A program made the translations under genes and the position numbers. Of a DNA stretch of 64,000 bases, positions 1 through 12,900 are shown in pieces (within the stretch, counting starts at the first letter, position 1; each line of letters begins with the position of its first letter). Source of the DNA: Liolophura sinensis (Eukaryota > Mollusca > Polyplacophora > Chitonida > Chitonidae); contig NC_088301.1 in the NCBI RefSeq assembly GCF_032854445.1, forward strand, positions 30,548,402 through 30,612,401, in the 5' to 3' direction. The notes under the pieces were generated by a model, which was not told the DNA's origin, ran no database searches, and was given only the letters and a program-made list of their open reading frames with translations.

Positions 1-172
1 CCTTCAGTAAGGCGTCTCAGTGAAGCAGCACTAGATAAAAGAGCGGTGGGAATCCGTCCTGCGACAAGGAGGCACATTACATGCACTCTTAGGATTCCTT
101 CGTCGCCATATGACTGAAAAATTGTTAAGTACGACGTTAAACCCCAAGCACTCATTCACTCACTCATTCCTT
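1..172 (+). repeat. SINE family B, 3' part, cut by window edge
   Basis: The sequence matches the 3' half of the fuller copy at 47838-48195, including the stretches around aatccgtcctgcgacaagga and gactgaaaaattgttaagta, and it ends in the same cactcattcactcactc tail. The tRNA-like head lies outside the window. The match was seen by eye within this window; the family name is not known to me. Confidence 0.8.
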
Positions 173-520
173 AATGTGAAAACAATGCATTGATACATCT
201 ACATGTACTTACAGATGTGATTTCCTTTCTTATGTGGTAATCCATATGCTACCAGACAAGTAAAACCATTTCATTTCAAGATCAGATGTATGTTTCAGTG
301 TTTACTGTTCATCTAACATTCCCATCTTGATAAAGCAGATATTTGATTTAAGGTCATGTGTGGAAATATATATTCACTCACATTACCTTATGGAAAGTCG
401 TCATGAGGAGATTTTCTGTCTGCACCTTTCATTAGAGCCCTTACTCCCTGCACATATGGGTTGACATAAAACGTGGTGTACATTCCCTTTCGCTCACCGT
501 ATGTGGGGCCTTGATGATAA
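173..520. other. gene-free stretch
   Basis: AT-rich unique-looking sequence with no exon-like open frame, RNA gene or clear repeat that I could recognise. Confidence 0.5.
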
Positions 521-650
521 TTTATATTTATTTACTTATACGACGGCGACCAGCATTATGGTGGGAGGAAACCGGGCAGAGCCCGGGGGAAACCCACGAC
601 CATCTGCAGGTTGCTGGCAGACCTTCCCACTTACGACCGGAGGATAATTT
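521..650 (-). repeat. SINE family A, partial copy
   Basis: Reverse-orientation fragment of the family whose best copies are at 23065-23311 and 42067-42335. It has the tail-side tttatttatt, the acttatacgacggcgaccag block and the gggaggaaaccgggcagagc block. The tRNA-like head is missing. The short open frames over it are a by-product of the repeat. Confidence 0.8.
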
Positions 651-1215
651 ATAGAGGTCAGCAGTGCTCATATGACCGATTACATGGTCTATTACAGACA
701 ACTTTGTCATAATACATAATGTATTCGGTGTGTATGTCAGTGTGTCAAACGTGGGAAAGCTCATCAGCAACTTGCCAAAGTGCGGTGGTTTACATCAGCC
801 ACTCCAGTTTCCTCTACCCATAAAAAAATTCTTGAGTGTGGTGTTCAACAACAATCAAGAAAATAAACCTGGTACACTCTGTGTAAATCAACTATATAAG
901 GCGTATAATACCGCTTGACCACGCCATTTCTCTTTCATGTTTTTATGGAGTACCTGGTTTATTTCAGCTAAATATCTCAGGTAGAACACTTAAAACAGTA
1001 ACCAGTACAATTTTGATGGGAAATAAATATGTGAAACCCTCTTTGCAGTAAACACTTTTTCACCGAGGAAAGACAAACACACCCTTACCCTATCCTGTTA
1101 CCAACGGTTTCTACATGTATCTTATTTTTAATGGCAAGCTACTGGGCATGGCTCTGTGTGCAGGTGGTGAACTCTAAATTGCTGGCACACAGTGCGCAGG
1201 TTCAGTTCAGGCTGT

Positions 1216-1376
1216 ATTTTATTTATTTATTTGATTGGTGTTTTACGCTGTACTCAAGAATATTTCACTTATACGACGGCGGCCAGCATTATATGATGGG
1301 AGGAGAGTGGACAGAGCCCGGGGAAACCCACGACCATCCGCAGGTTGCTGGCAGACCTTCCCACGTATGGTCGTAA
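1216..1376 (-). repeat. SINE family A, partial copy
   Basis: Begins with the T-rich tail, then gattggtgttttacgctgta, the cacttatacgacggcggcca block and the gcaggttgctggcagacctt block. It stops at the cccacgtatggtcg segment, so the tRNA-like head is absent. Confidence 0.85.
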
Positions 1377-4300
1377 AGAATATACAGATTCCCTTGCTCT
1401 CATTGTGACAATAAGTGGTACCCCAAGGATTATTCATCCATTTCACATTTAAGGAGGACCACCTCTCCCACAAATTTGGAAGTCTGAAAGTAAGCTAGCA
1501 ACTTGCCCAAGGACAGTGGTTTATCTCTGGTTTTCTCCAGCCATAATCAAACTGTTGTATAAGTGAAAATTATACAATGGTTGTGTATTATGGTGTTAAA
1601 AAATCAATTAAGAAAAGAATTTAACACTCACTGATCAGTTCACAGGGTCTCTAAATATTTGTGTGGCTTGCAAGTTAATTTGAACTACCGTATGTTCTTG
1701 ACCTATTTTGATAATGACTAAACAACATACATGTAAATGGACATACTGTATCTGGAGAATTACTCTATCTGAAAAAAGGCCTTCTCACCCTCACAACATT
1801 GTTTATATCCATACATTGTCTTAATATATTTAAAGGCCTAAGTCTGATTGCTACATAATTTTCTTCAAGTGTGCCTGTAGTTAAATGAAATGTATACCAA
1901 GATGTCAGATCTTGAGTTTCATTTCAAAAATATTACAAAATGACACACTTTTCATTTAAAACTATCAGTGAGCTGAAAATGAAATAACTATTTGAGCACA
2001 AGGAGCAAGATTTAGTCACGTAATTCATCAATGTCAATGTCTTAGTCCGGCTAGCCAGAACCATATGAACAAATGCCATCAATCATATTTCAAAGACCTT
2101 TAAAATCTTTCTGATGACATGATGCAAATAAATGATTGCTAGATGGGTTCAGTCAAAAGTTATGTCCATTTCGTCTCTACTACAAATGCGAAATGTATTC
2201 CCATAATTGTCACATTATCCTGGAATTGGTAGTCATCCCTAAGATACGCTACAGGTATGCCTCTCTTGTTTAAAGCTTTCACCTGAGACTTTGTAATCAA
2301 GGCTCACCAGGGGTGACAACGATAACAATAGGGGCAGCGAGTTTTGTTGACGTTGTTGTTCTACTGATACCGTTGACAGCATGATTTCCCTACCCCAGTC
2401 TTTTGGCACATAAAAACATCTTTTCCCTGTAGAATGGCTTGTAGACATTGTCTCTGATATGTGCGGAACTCTTTTATCCCGAATTTGTGACAAACAATGA
2501 CCCCAACTTCCCTGCTAATTTGTCCAATTCATACTTCTGCCAATTCTGGGTTAATGATGAATATTAATGAAGACGCACCCCCACTTCAACCAATTTTGCG
2601 AAGGCTTCTTTCTCGTACGGAACGTTCATTGGCTAACATTGATTACATCACTGTCTACTTGTATCAGAATATGATTGATGTTTCGATAGAGTGTACAAAC
2701 GCCGGGAGGTTAGAACGGTCTGAAGTGAGAGAGTATCCAGATACCAGATACCGATCCAGATACCAAGGATTCCATGTTCTTCAAACAGCAAAGCCAGATA
2801 ATTTTTCCACCTAAGATTGTTTCGGTTAAATAACTGCCAAATATTTCACAATATGTAGTTCTGTTTTTTATCAGATTATGTCATTGTTAAGAAATCTTAG
2901 AAATGAGACGTTATTCAGAGCGCTCCATTGTCACGAGCACATAGTGCCGAGTTCACAAAGTTAGAATCACACGATTTGAGCATAGCTAATCTAGTCGGCG
3001 AGATCAACTCGTGGTGATCCAGAACTGCGCTGGATGATATCCTCATCTTCTCAATAAAGCACTTTATCTGGCAAGCACGTGACTGTTTAGTGTTTACTTT
3101 GCCTCATCGGTAAATTGCAAGAGAGAGGATCGCTAAGTTATTATTGACACAAGCTTCAGAACAAACATTGGGCCTAATCTCGGCCTGGCTTTGCTAATCC
3201 CAACAGATTAGTGCGGCCATTTACAGTGTATTCCGGCCAATCCAGTGCGAACTGGAAGAAGCAAGGAAACCAGAGCATGAATTGAAAAATACTGCATTTT
3301 ATGTCACACAGCAATTGACCACAAGTTCAAAATGCGCCTGCGGAGCGAATTGCCATTAGTAGGCGGTAAAGTCCATTGAAATCAATGTACCCGAGCCTGC
3401 CCATATGTCTCTTTGAAAGCTATTACAGACTCTAATAACCTTTAGGGGAGAAGATACAAAGATCCGTGATATTGTACATGGCATAACATTTCAGTCCACA
3501 GCTGTTGCTAAAAGACATAATACTGTTTACTGTGTTACGTACATGGCTTATCAGCAAATCTCTCACTTCCTTCTCTGATTTCGCGTTCGATTAATCCAAC
3601 AAAAAAAAATCGAACACATTAAACAATTAGTGGGACAGCATAAATATCCATTCACTGCCTACAGAAAGACTAAAGAAAACATTAACGGCTTAGTAATCCA
3701 TGTTCTGGACGGAAACTAAACATTTAAATCTGTCTTAATCCTTACTCTTGAAATTGAGAATTCATATATCCCTAATAAATTATGTTTCACTTATATCTCT
3801 GAAATCCACTCTGACTCGTTTATTTTTCAGTTGAAAAGATCAACATATCTCACAAATACAAGTGTCGTTTCTTATGATATATTGTTTTGTCATGACAGAC
3901 TATGTATAGTATTCCGCCAAACTGTAACATTTGGGAAAAGAAACAACTATTTTGCCAGTAAGCTTTTGTAGTAGCAGTCAGTATAGCTACAAATCATCCC
4001 ATTAGTAAAAGATGATATCAGCCATGCTGTGACGACTAACAACATTTTGCCCTACCACTGTGAGTGCTTTAAGACGTCGGCCAGTGGGCATGGGCACTAT
4101 ATTTTCTACTCATTATCTTCGAAGACATCTTCCTGGGAGACGCAAGTGCGTAAAGTCTAGTCTTCCCTCGGCTCGTGGCCTATCCTAAATGATGTATTGA
4201 CTATATAGTCCCTCCCAGGACTGCATTATTATCGCGTTCAGCTATATTCCAGCAAACTAGGTTAGTTCCGCCACCATTGATTCTATTGTAGGCAGCATAT

Positions 4301-6985
4301 TATATCTGAGGGTCATACTCTCTATGGTCTTCGATAGAAATGACTATTGTAGGTCGAGGAGTCAGTATATATAGGGACAATGGCGGCTACAACTTGAATA
4401 ATGCATATTTTTTGTAACAGTTGGGGAATTATTAATAGAGTTCGTCAGATAATATACCAGAGCCAAAGGATGAAAAGTCCAGAAATCTTTTCAGATGATT
4501 CGGTAGACTTATATATGATATTTAGCGTAAAGAACCAGAGTGATTCCTGTCCTAAGACAATAAACGAGTTCACTGTCAAAAAATAATACTTCTGAGTTTC
4601 TCTCCATCGACCAGTACTTGAAATGTGCTGTCTATACATGCTCTTTTCTGTTCTCTTTAGGCTACAGAGAATAGAAGGCACAAAAGAAAGTCATTAACGG
4701 GCTGAACACTATCAGGTGTATTCAAGTCCATCGGCGAACGAGTAATGCAAAACAGGACTTAAGTGCATTGCATCACGAGAAACTCAAAGCAGCAGATAAT
4801 GTATATACCTATTATTCTTCATGCAGCTATAGTCATGAAAATATATCCTTCGACAGGAGCGTGGAGGCAGTAACATATATTGTGTTTCGACAGTAAGTCA
4901 CAAACCATGCAAAGACAACGGAAGCCTGCAAATGATAGACAAAAAAGTTTTCAGAAGGTTTGAGGAAAAACTGGAAGATGTAAATGTCATAGACTTAGGG
5001 TATTTTGTACACATGGGGGATATTTGATACAGCTTTTCTCACAACTAAATCATTTTTTATCGTTCTGTACCAGACAGAGATTTATTAGGATGACTTGGGT
5101 AATATTGAAGCATCCATTCAGGGCCGGCGAAGGGCATGTTGTAGCGTGAGGTTTAGTAAGTACAAGCTTCCCATGTGTCAAGCGTTTAATAAAACACCGG
5201 TAGTAGAAATATTTGCAGGTTGCCTGGAATCTTCCACTGCATATACAATGTCAAGGGGATACATGCAGACCTTTGTGTCTCCTTGACTACATCAGGGACT
5301 GGTTTCCGAGGTGCATGATAGACAGGAAATCACCTATTCTCAGAAGACATAGGCAACTAAAGTACGCACTCTTGTCTCCATCAAGTAAAACGGATACACT
5401 TTTCTGACTATCAAATCACTTCATGGTCGACACCTCTTCGGTACATTCCGGAGAGAATCACATCGAGGCTGATTTAGGATGCACTGAAACTGTTTGATTG
5501 ACATCTGTTGCACTTACTGAGAACAGTGTTAGTACCCCAGCCATCGTTATGTTTACTAGAGCCTCTTCGGTAAGTCAACGGTAATTTGACGAAAAGTCAA
5601 ATGCACGTTTTACAGTCAATCGTAAATGCATTTTTATTCAACCCGTGGTGCCAAGGTCCATCTTTGGAAACTACAAACCTTGTTAAAACCAAGCGTAGGC
5701 GGAGGTTAGCGTTTCACTTCTAAGAATATTTATAATGTTGTGTCCGATAAACTACACCCTCCTGCCCTACCCCACCCCCAAAGTAAAGTAGACATCACTA
5801 GTCTATAACTCACTTTTGACACTTGCTACTTGTCTATGACCGGCATACAGCATTGGCCAAATATTGGCGCATGTATAATCGTTGTTTAGCTTAATCACAT
5901 TGACGCCAGTCTTTGCCGAAGTGTAAACAGGATAATCCAAAACCGGAAAGAAGCTAGGCATTTCTCAGCATTTCGATTTAATTAATGAACGATAAAGCCG
6001 ATTGTGATTGGAAAATCAAGTCAAACTATTAAGGAAATGCGCTATTTCATTAGACTTGAGGTTTCTCCACTTCTAACAATACGACGCTATTCTTTGCTCC
6101 ATGGTCTTGGTGTAACTTGTCGTACTGGGGGAAAAATGCGCATTCAAGTAATGATCAGCACATGTTCACATCCAGATGTTATGTAAATGAATTAATATTA
6201 CATTCTTTTGAATCCTCCCAAAATCTGTTTCCACTCGTCCGCATGTCTGAATTGTGTTCCCATCTTATACGACTTGTTCTATTACTGGTCTACATGGCTG
6301 TTCCTATGTTTCTCATACCTGAACAGCTACGGACGTCCTAAAACAGTTCCAGGTTTGAATCTACAAATCAGGCGTGAAGAATTCAATAGACTGATACTTT
6401 TTAAAATTATTTGATTGGTTGTTGCCCTTGACTGATATGTGCATAATCAACTGAACTATTTTACATAATTAGCATTGCGTAAAATTGACATAGGGCTAAC
6501 ATCAAAATATAACATTAAATACATTTGTCTTTACTCGAAGACTTAGAGTTACTAAATCCCTTATTTCTGAAAATTGTCGGTGGAATTTTCTCCAGTCTCA
6601 GTAGACTGTGGGTTACATACCTGCATGTCATATAGCTACCTGCAACGGGAGGTCATTTTCAGAAAATCTTATACTTTATGGCCTTATATTTCGATAATGT
6701 CTATATTGATTTATAACTTAAACAATCAAGGTTGTTTTTTGAAGCAATGGGGATAGTTAGCTGGTTTTTATTCAGTATGAGGAGTAAAGCAAAGATAGAA
6801 TTTCAGACAGAAAAGACAGTTATATCATCACTGAAGGGAGAAGCAGAGTCAAAATGATCCAGAATTGAAGCAGTCAGTCATTCCTCAGGTTACTGCTATA
6901 GTAGACCAGATAGTAGACGTTCTCAGTTTTCATGTCCCAGAAATCATCATGTTCAATACGATGTGTTGTTACTGTATTGATAAAG
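1377..6985. other. gene-free stretch
   Basis: No open frame here looks like a conserved protein or has convincing splice sites. Open frames of 60-105 codons (for example 2497-2814) have no recognisable motif and are of the length expected by chance. No RNA gene or large repeat was seen. Confidence 0.5.
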
Positions 6986-7190
6986 TGCCACATTACTAAA
7001 TCAATGAAGCACAATAATGCAAATACAACCACCGAACTGAATCAGTTAAGCACAATAATGCATACAGAACCACATTACTGAATCAGTTGAGCACAATAAT
7101 GTATACACAACCAAATTACTGGATCAGATATTAATAAGCACAATAATGTATATACCATCATATCACTGAATCAGTTTAGTGCAATTAAAA
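6986..7190. repeat. Degenerate tandem repeat, about 4 units
   Basis: The core agcacaataatg recurs four times at spacing of about 40-47 bp. Each is followed by a variant of tacaaccacattactgaatcag. Units have drifted, which suggests an old local duplication. Confidence 0.7.
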
Positions 7191-7311
7191 CCTAACTGGA
7201 GCTTTTTAAAACTCTTGAGTTTCTTTCTCAAGCAGATATAGGCTTCATGTATTTCAGATCAGACAGTATAAATGCCAACATTGTATGTGGTTGCTTTTGG
7301 GCCACATCAGT

Positions 7312-7350
7312 CGTTGAACCACATCAGTCGTTGAATCACATCAGTCGTTG
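7312..7350. repeat. 17-bp triplet repeat
   Basis: Three consecutive or near-consecutive copies of cacatcagtcgttgaa-type sequence. Small and probably inconsequential. Confidence 0.7.
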
Positions 7351-10300
7351 GAACAAATATTCCCTTGTGTCTTCTTGGTTCCCTCATTCCCAGAGTTCAT
7401 TCTCATTAAGCCTAGTTTTAGCGCAGGCAAAAGTACTGACTATAAATGGCCATATGTATTAAAACAGCACGTGAGTGGCCACATCGTCCAAAGTTATGTG
7501 ACTACAGAAACACTTTCATCAGACAGAACCATTAGCAGCCACGACCATATTAACTTGGTTCATCAAAGCCGTCTGAGACCAGGGCATAGAAACTCGGCAT
7601 TGTCATGTATAGGTCACCTAATAAACAGTAAAGCTGCATGTAGGTCGTTCTCTCCAGGAGAAGATATTCCTTCCCTTCGTAAATAATGGGTTGATGCACT
7701 AGAAACTTTGGTTTATTGCTTTCAACAAGAAATACGCCTATTACCCCCGGAATGGATCATTTCATAGACTGATTGTGGATGAACACCTGTAGCGTTATTT
7801 CATTTCTATATCATCACACTCATGCGGACATTCCTGTGACAAGATCTTCCTTTAGATATTTTATGGGAGTACTAGATTTATATAATATGGAATATATATT
7901 ATCTTGGGCTTAGTACGTCAGTCAGGATGAACAAGCCTAACATCAAGTGTCTTGCTTTTAGCCTGCCATCGCCCTCTAGGAGTATTGCCACAGTGGTTGG
8001 CGTCCCCGACCTTCAAGTCTCAACAGCGCACAGGACTTATCGATGCACGTGGTGGTAGACTGTATAGTAGACTGTATAGCAGTGTTTTTATGGCGAGATC
8101 ATTTTATATGGTCATCTTCTTTTTATAAATATATGTTAAGGTAGACACATGGAGAGGACATTGCTAAATAAATATCTGATTAACAAATGGAACATCTTAC
8201 CTCTAGTCTGCCACAACAGAACATGGCAGTGGTAAGCTCCACCAAAATCCCCCACAGATAAAACATCGATGATAATAATGTTCCGTACACTCCCTCAACC
8301 AGACCCAGGGTGAAGGGAAATCAGGGTGGGGACGGGCTCCTGCCCTAACTAGCCTACCAGACGCCCAGTAGCGGATTCCAAACCATTGCTCTACCTTCAG
8401 AAGCTGTTTCCCCTCGACCAGCCCATGCCGTAAGCAGACATCCTGATGGTGGTAAGTGTCACCTCGTCACGCCTGCCATAAGGTGTGCGAATCCTGTGAG
8501 CATGCCAGGCTGTATTGGCTGAATTCTCACGCCGCTCCTGTACACCTAGCCGCTTGTACACAGTACAGAACCCCGAATCCCACCGCTGCCACCAACACAC
8601 CGGACCTGCACACCCCTTCTCCGGGAACAGCCAGCATATCACGGCGAGGCGGACGCCATGTTCGCGCGCTGTCAGCATACGGAAGGTTGGTTGAGGGGAC
8701 GAGTCTAGCTCGAGAGCTGCCAGGGCCCGCTGCTTATTGAAAACCCTTCTTAGCCATGTGTCAGCGAGCTACCAGCGCTAACATACCCCTCAGTCGGATC
8801 AATTTTCAACTGACAGCGATAATGTAAGGCACAGAAATCGAAGCCGTCGACCGTCAGTGTTGAACGTAAAACAAAACACGAAAGATTGACAATGGCGGTC
8901 TTATGAAATGCCCACGTGTTAATTCCCTCTTTGAGGTGGCGTGTCGCGTTGCCAAACACCTGCTATTGAGAGAAATTCTGGAATAAGCAGGTTCTCTGTT
9001 CGGAAGCCCTACCCGATGGGCAATAATACTAACCGGTAGAACCCAAGGGACGACTTGTACCCCGCTACAGTGCAAACATTGCTGCTGTGGCGACCTTATC
9101 ATCACTTGGCAGAATGATTTGTACCCTTTATCGCCGGAGCAATTTTGACACGAGGTGAATGTGCATTAAAACAATAAAATGTAGTCATAACCATGCCACA
9201 ACAGCAAGCTTTTTAAATGACATGGGAATTGCTTCTCTTGGCAAGGCCTGTGGTTTCCACAAACCTGAAACTATGGTAATTGCTGAATACATTGGTTGAG
9301 GACTGAATGGACTGACCATTTTAAATACATATTGATAATGACTGAAAGCGTTTGTATGCCAAGGTTGACACATGCCTTATAGTTCTCGAAAGTCTCAGTT
9401 AATATCTATGAACGTAACAATGAAAGTCTAAGGCAATAGTGCTCCAACTGCATGTAATGCCAAATATCCAGTTTCAGTTGAATTAGAGTGAACATTACGG
9501 AACATTTTGAGTCACTGGTCATATGGTCAGAAGGTTATAATAGAAATTCATGAATGCTCGAGCGGCGACGATAGTGTGATAGCTGGCAAATCGTCACACG
9601 TAACTGGTAAAATACGGCCTCTTGTCATTTTACCTCGGTTAAGGGTTTATTCCAACTGTTCATTTAAATGCATAAATAGTAACAAATTACATGTCCCTCC
9701 AGCACCATAGCTTAAACAGAATTAGATTTTAAAAAAATGGAGTGATGTTAATTGCAATATTAGGCGTCACTGGTCTAAAATTACTCAAAATGCTGTGTTG
9801 TCATCACACTTGATATGCAATAACGTTAAAACAATGCATTTGGGCCTATGGCCAAGTCGGCATGACTCTCCCTCCACCATGGCTGAAGCCCCCCCCCCTT
9901 CCCGGTTGCTTTTGTTTTATTAGAAGCGATTCTTGATACCTTCAGGGCTGGCCAACTTATTCATATCCCGTTGGGTGCTATCTGAAATTTCCCCAGCGAA
10001 AATCTGCGAGTTGGGGGGACCGACCAATCGAGAATTTGAAGGATTATTGTTCGTTCACATCGTGAAGTTTTAGATTACCAATGTACACTTATATATCTAT
10101 TTACCATCGTCAGTGTGTGGTATTCCTCGCATATGTCACAGCTAGAAGACACCAGTTAAAAGTGTCACATATTATCAACCGCCTACTGGCTGATTCGATG
10201 GCAACGAATCCACACAAAGAGAAAAAAAACTACTGCGGTGAACTGGAAGTTGTTAACACAGCGATGAAATGTCACTTTGAACAACAAGAACATCAGGCCT

Positions 10301-10477
10301 CAAGTCGAATGATTTGATTGGACGTGTAAGTTTAGCGCACCGCGCATCATGTGAAGGGTAGCTTTGTAAGTGAAATCCGCCGACGGAGCTCACAGTTTAG
10401 TGGGGAGGGCGGCGTACAGATTTCTTGGAAGCCGAAGTTGTTATGGTCCCCCACTAACCCATTCATCTAAAGCGTTG
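7351..10477. other. gene-free stretch
   Basis: A relatively GC- and CpG-richer patch occurs near 8450-8760, with overlapping open frames of about 90 codons on both strands. None has a recognisable domain, and having both strands open fits base composition better than coding. Nothing else recognised. Confidence 0.4.
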
Positions 10478-10606
10478 GGCCCACTTGCGCGAAGCCCTTT
10501 TAACGTTAAGAGCACGTAACTACCATGGCGACGTAATGCCTACAGTGGCTGGTTGCCATGCTAGTTACGTGCTCTTAACGTTAAAAGGGTTTCGCGCAAG
10601 TGGGCC
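10478..10606. repeat. Long near-perfect inverted repeat (foldback/MITE-like)
   Basis: Left arm 10478-10522 and right arm 10562-10606 are 45-bp reverse complements with one mismatch. They begin ggcccacttgcgcgaa and include cttttaacgttaagagcacg. Pairing continues inward with one mismatch to about 10529/10555 (catggc/gccatg), giving arms of about 52 bp and a loop of about 25 bp. I found no convincing flanking target duplication. It could be a foldback or MITE-type element or a recent inverted duplication; no coding role is evident. Confidence 0.85.
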
Positions 10607-10737
10607 TTAGCCTTTACGAGGCCGTTCTGCCCTTGATCACTGATGTCACATGCTCGAAACCTGATCTCGCTTGTTCAGTTATGGCTTTATATCAGGAAGT
10701 TTGTCAGGTACGCGACGAATGACTAATTCTTACTATT

Positions 10738-10915
10738 ATGGGTGAGCCTGCCAGTCGTTATAACACAGTGAGCACGGGTTCAAACCCAAACCCGGAAATC
10801 TGTAGATTTCCTCAGTCTCACTACTTGGTGGGAGCTTGGTGAAAATACGCTGTCTGCGACGTTCGTTTGGATGTTTATGGCCTATAGCAACAATCAAATA
10901 AATAAATAAGTAAAT
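10738..10915 (+). repeat. tRNA-derived SINE, different head with a family-A-like tail
   Basis: A B-box-like gggttcaaaccc lies about 55 bp from the 5' end. The copy ends in caatcaaataaataaataag, the same tail type as SINE family A. The body between (around cggaaatctgtagatttcct) differs from family A. This suggests a second SINE sharing a 3' end, or a much-diverged copy. Confidence 0.55.
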
Positions 10916-12599
10916 GCTCGCACAGATTTGTATTACTAGTATAATAGTAGTTTGGGGCTTGCTTTCGTGCAATCCTTTGTGACCAACATGCAACCGGAAA
11001 TTATATCAGTGTATAAGTAGACTTACCAATCAATCAAGTGATGTTGCAAAGGTGAGTTATGATTTCATTGAATTTTTGGCGGAATAAAATGACTTATAAG
11101 GTATATAATACGACACTAACAGTTCCGTTAAATTAAACACACATCTTTAGATATAGCCTTTGAGAAAAGCGAATTAAGTTTATGTTGCCATTTCGGGGAT
11201 TATCCTTCATGTTCACTGCAACTGTGTAACACTGGTCTTCTAGCATCAAATGGCCGTTCTTAGGTCCAGGGACCGATGGCACAAAGCCATTTCTAAATTA
11301 AGTCAAAATTTTAAATACGATCTCAAAATTTAATTTTGGGCTTTAGAAATTAAAAAATTTCTCACCTCATCGATGTTATCTTAAGACAATTCAAATTCCT
11401 GTACCAAAAACTAAGCCTTGTGAACTAGTCAGAAAATGGCTATGAGAAAACGACCATGATGACGATACACGTCGCCCATTACACATCAATAATCACTGAA
11501 CAGAGACCAGTACATTCCCTGTTTTACTCATCAAAGTGGAGGTAGTATTTACCAGCCTTTGGTCCGGGACCGGATGCGGTGTAATTCCTGTATCCAGTCC
11601 AGATCTGACAACGAAAGCGTACTTGTCATGAAAGCGGACGTCACGAGGTCTGACAGCGGCCGCTAGGACCAGTCAGAACACAGCAGGCGGATTGGTCACG
11701 CCCCCAACCTTAGCATATTACTTAAGCCCGTTTCTTGAGATGTTATTTTTCAGCGTCGAGAAATAAGAGATACTTTTTGACTTCATGCAAGGTCGTGACT
11801 TCATGAATATCCATGAATACACACAGTCTGTTGTATATAGCTTCCCTGATGCTGTCAGCTGTCAGCGTCTGATTTACGGTATATTGATCCCCAGGGATGC
11901 CTGACACATGGCGTATGTTTTATTTAGTGAACAACGCAGCTTTACACTCTCTCTAAAACAAGATGGCTGTTGTGCTCGAAGTTCCAGTCAGACTGCGTTT
12001 TGAACTACACAGAGCAGTACATAACATCATGCGTCACACCATCATGATGAGAAAGTGGTTATAGCGTCCGTCTCTGGGTCATGCTGAAGCTTTGCATTCA
12101 TACATTAACAATATTGACACTACATGTTGTATAAACTACTCATGCAACGGTTCTTATTTGGGTTTGTTAATAAAGAGTATTGATATTCATGAGACCCAAG
12201 CTGAATAGGAATCTGCGACATAGTGGCCTATCTATTCACAAGAAACCCAAGGCGGGTGAATATACGGTATAAATATTAACGTGAGACCCTGAAATGGATA
12301 CTGTATAAATAACCGGTTCTTCCCAGCTTCGAAAGGTAAAACTGCATAGGCCTAAATATCTAAGAGAAAACAAACATGGGATAAATATGTTATGTTTATA
12401 GCTATATATTCAAGCGAGACGTAAATGTTTCGGGATTCATTTCATCACAAGGGATACAGAGGGTGTGAATATCCTAAGTTTATATCTGTGGTTTCCTCAA
12501 TATTCAGTTATTCATGAATACAAGTATATTAATAAACCTTTGGTGCCGACAGTGATGCATCTCAGATCTGTCGTCATGTATGTATATTGTCATCTACAT
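10916..12599. other. gene-free stretch
   Basis: No supportable exon. A short AT-rich imperfect palindromic patch lies around 11300-11360. Nothing else recognised. Confidence 0.45.
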
Positions 12600-12650
12600 T
12601 CATGAATGTACGATGCTAAAACCCAAGCACTCACTCACTCACTCACATTC
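12600..12650 (+). repeat. SINE family B tail fragment
   Basis: Sequence of the type tacgatgctaaaacccaagc followed by cactcactcactcac matches the 3' ends at 140-172 and 48150-48190. Only the tail remains. Confidence 0.65.
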
Positions 12651-12767
12651 ATGAATCCTACTTTTAGGGTCTCAGCATATAGCTCTATAGAAAGAAAAAC
12701 CTAATTAAGTACCCAAGCTCTTTTAACCATAAGGGTTTTGTGAGGAATTTGTAGCGACGAAGGCTAG

Positions 12768-12900
12768 ATGAGAAAAGGATTGTACAGATTCCCAGTCAGT
12801 GCCCTGCTCCGTCTGGGGTTAGCCCTCCAGTCCGCAGTTCCAACAGACCGTCAAATCAGGGTTTTCGCCGCCTACTCACTGGGACAAAGAGCTGAGAAAC
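12768..12900 (+). CDS. Candidate first coding exon, possible targeting peptide
   Basis: An ATG at 12768 opens a 44-codon frame ending directly at a strong donor, aaac|gtaagtg (12901). The predicted peptide starts MRKGLYRFPVSALLRLGLAL and is rich in Arg, Leu and Ala with almost no acidic residues until its end, as mitochondrial presequences often are. No matching downstream exon was found on this strand within the window and I do not recognise the protein. It could be a chance frame beside a chance donor. Confidence 0.25.

Noticed and set aside
8397-8740. Overlapping frames on both strands in a GC-richer patch
   Set aside because: Both strands open with no motif; composition explains it.
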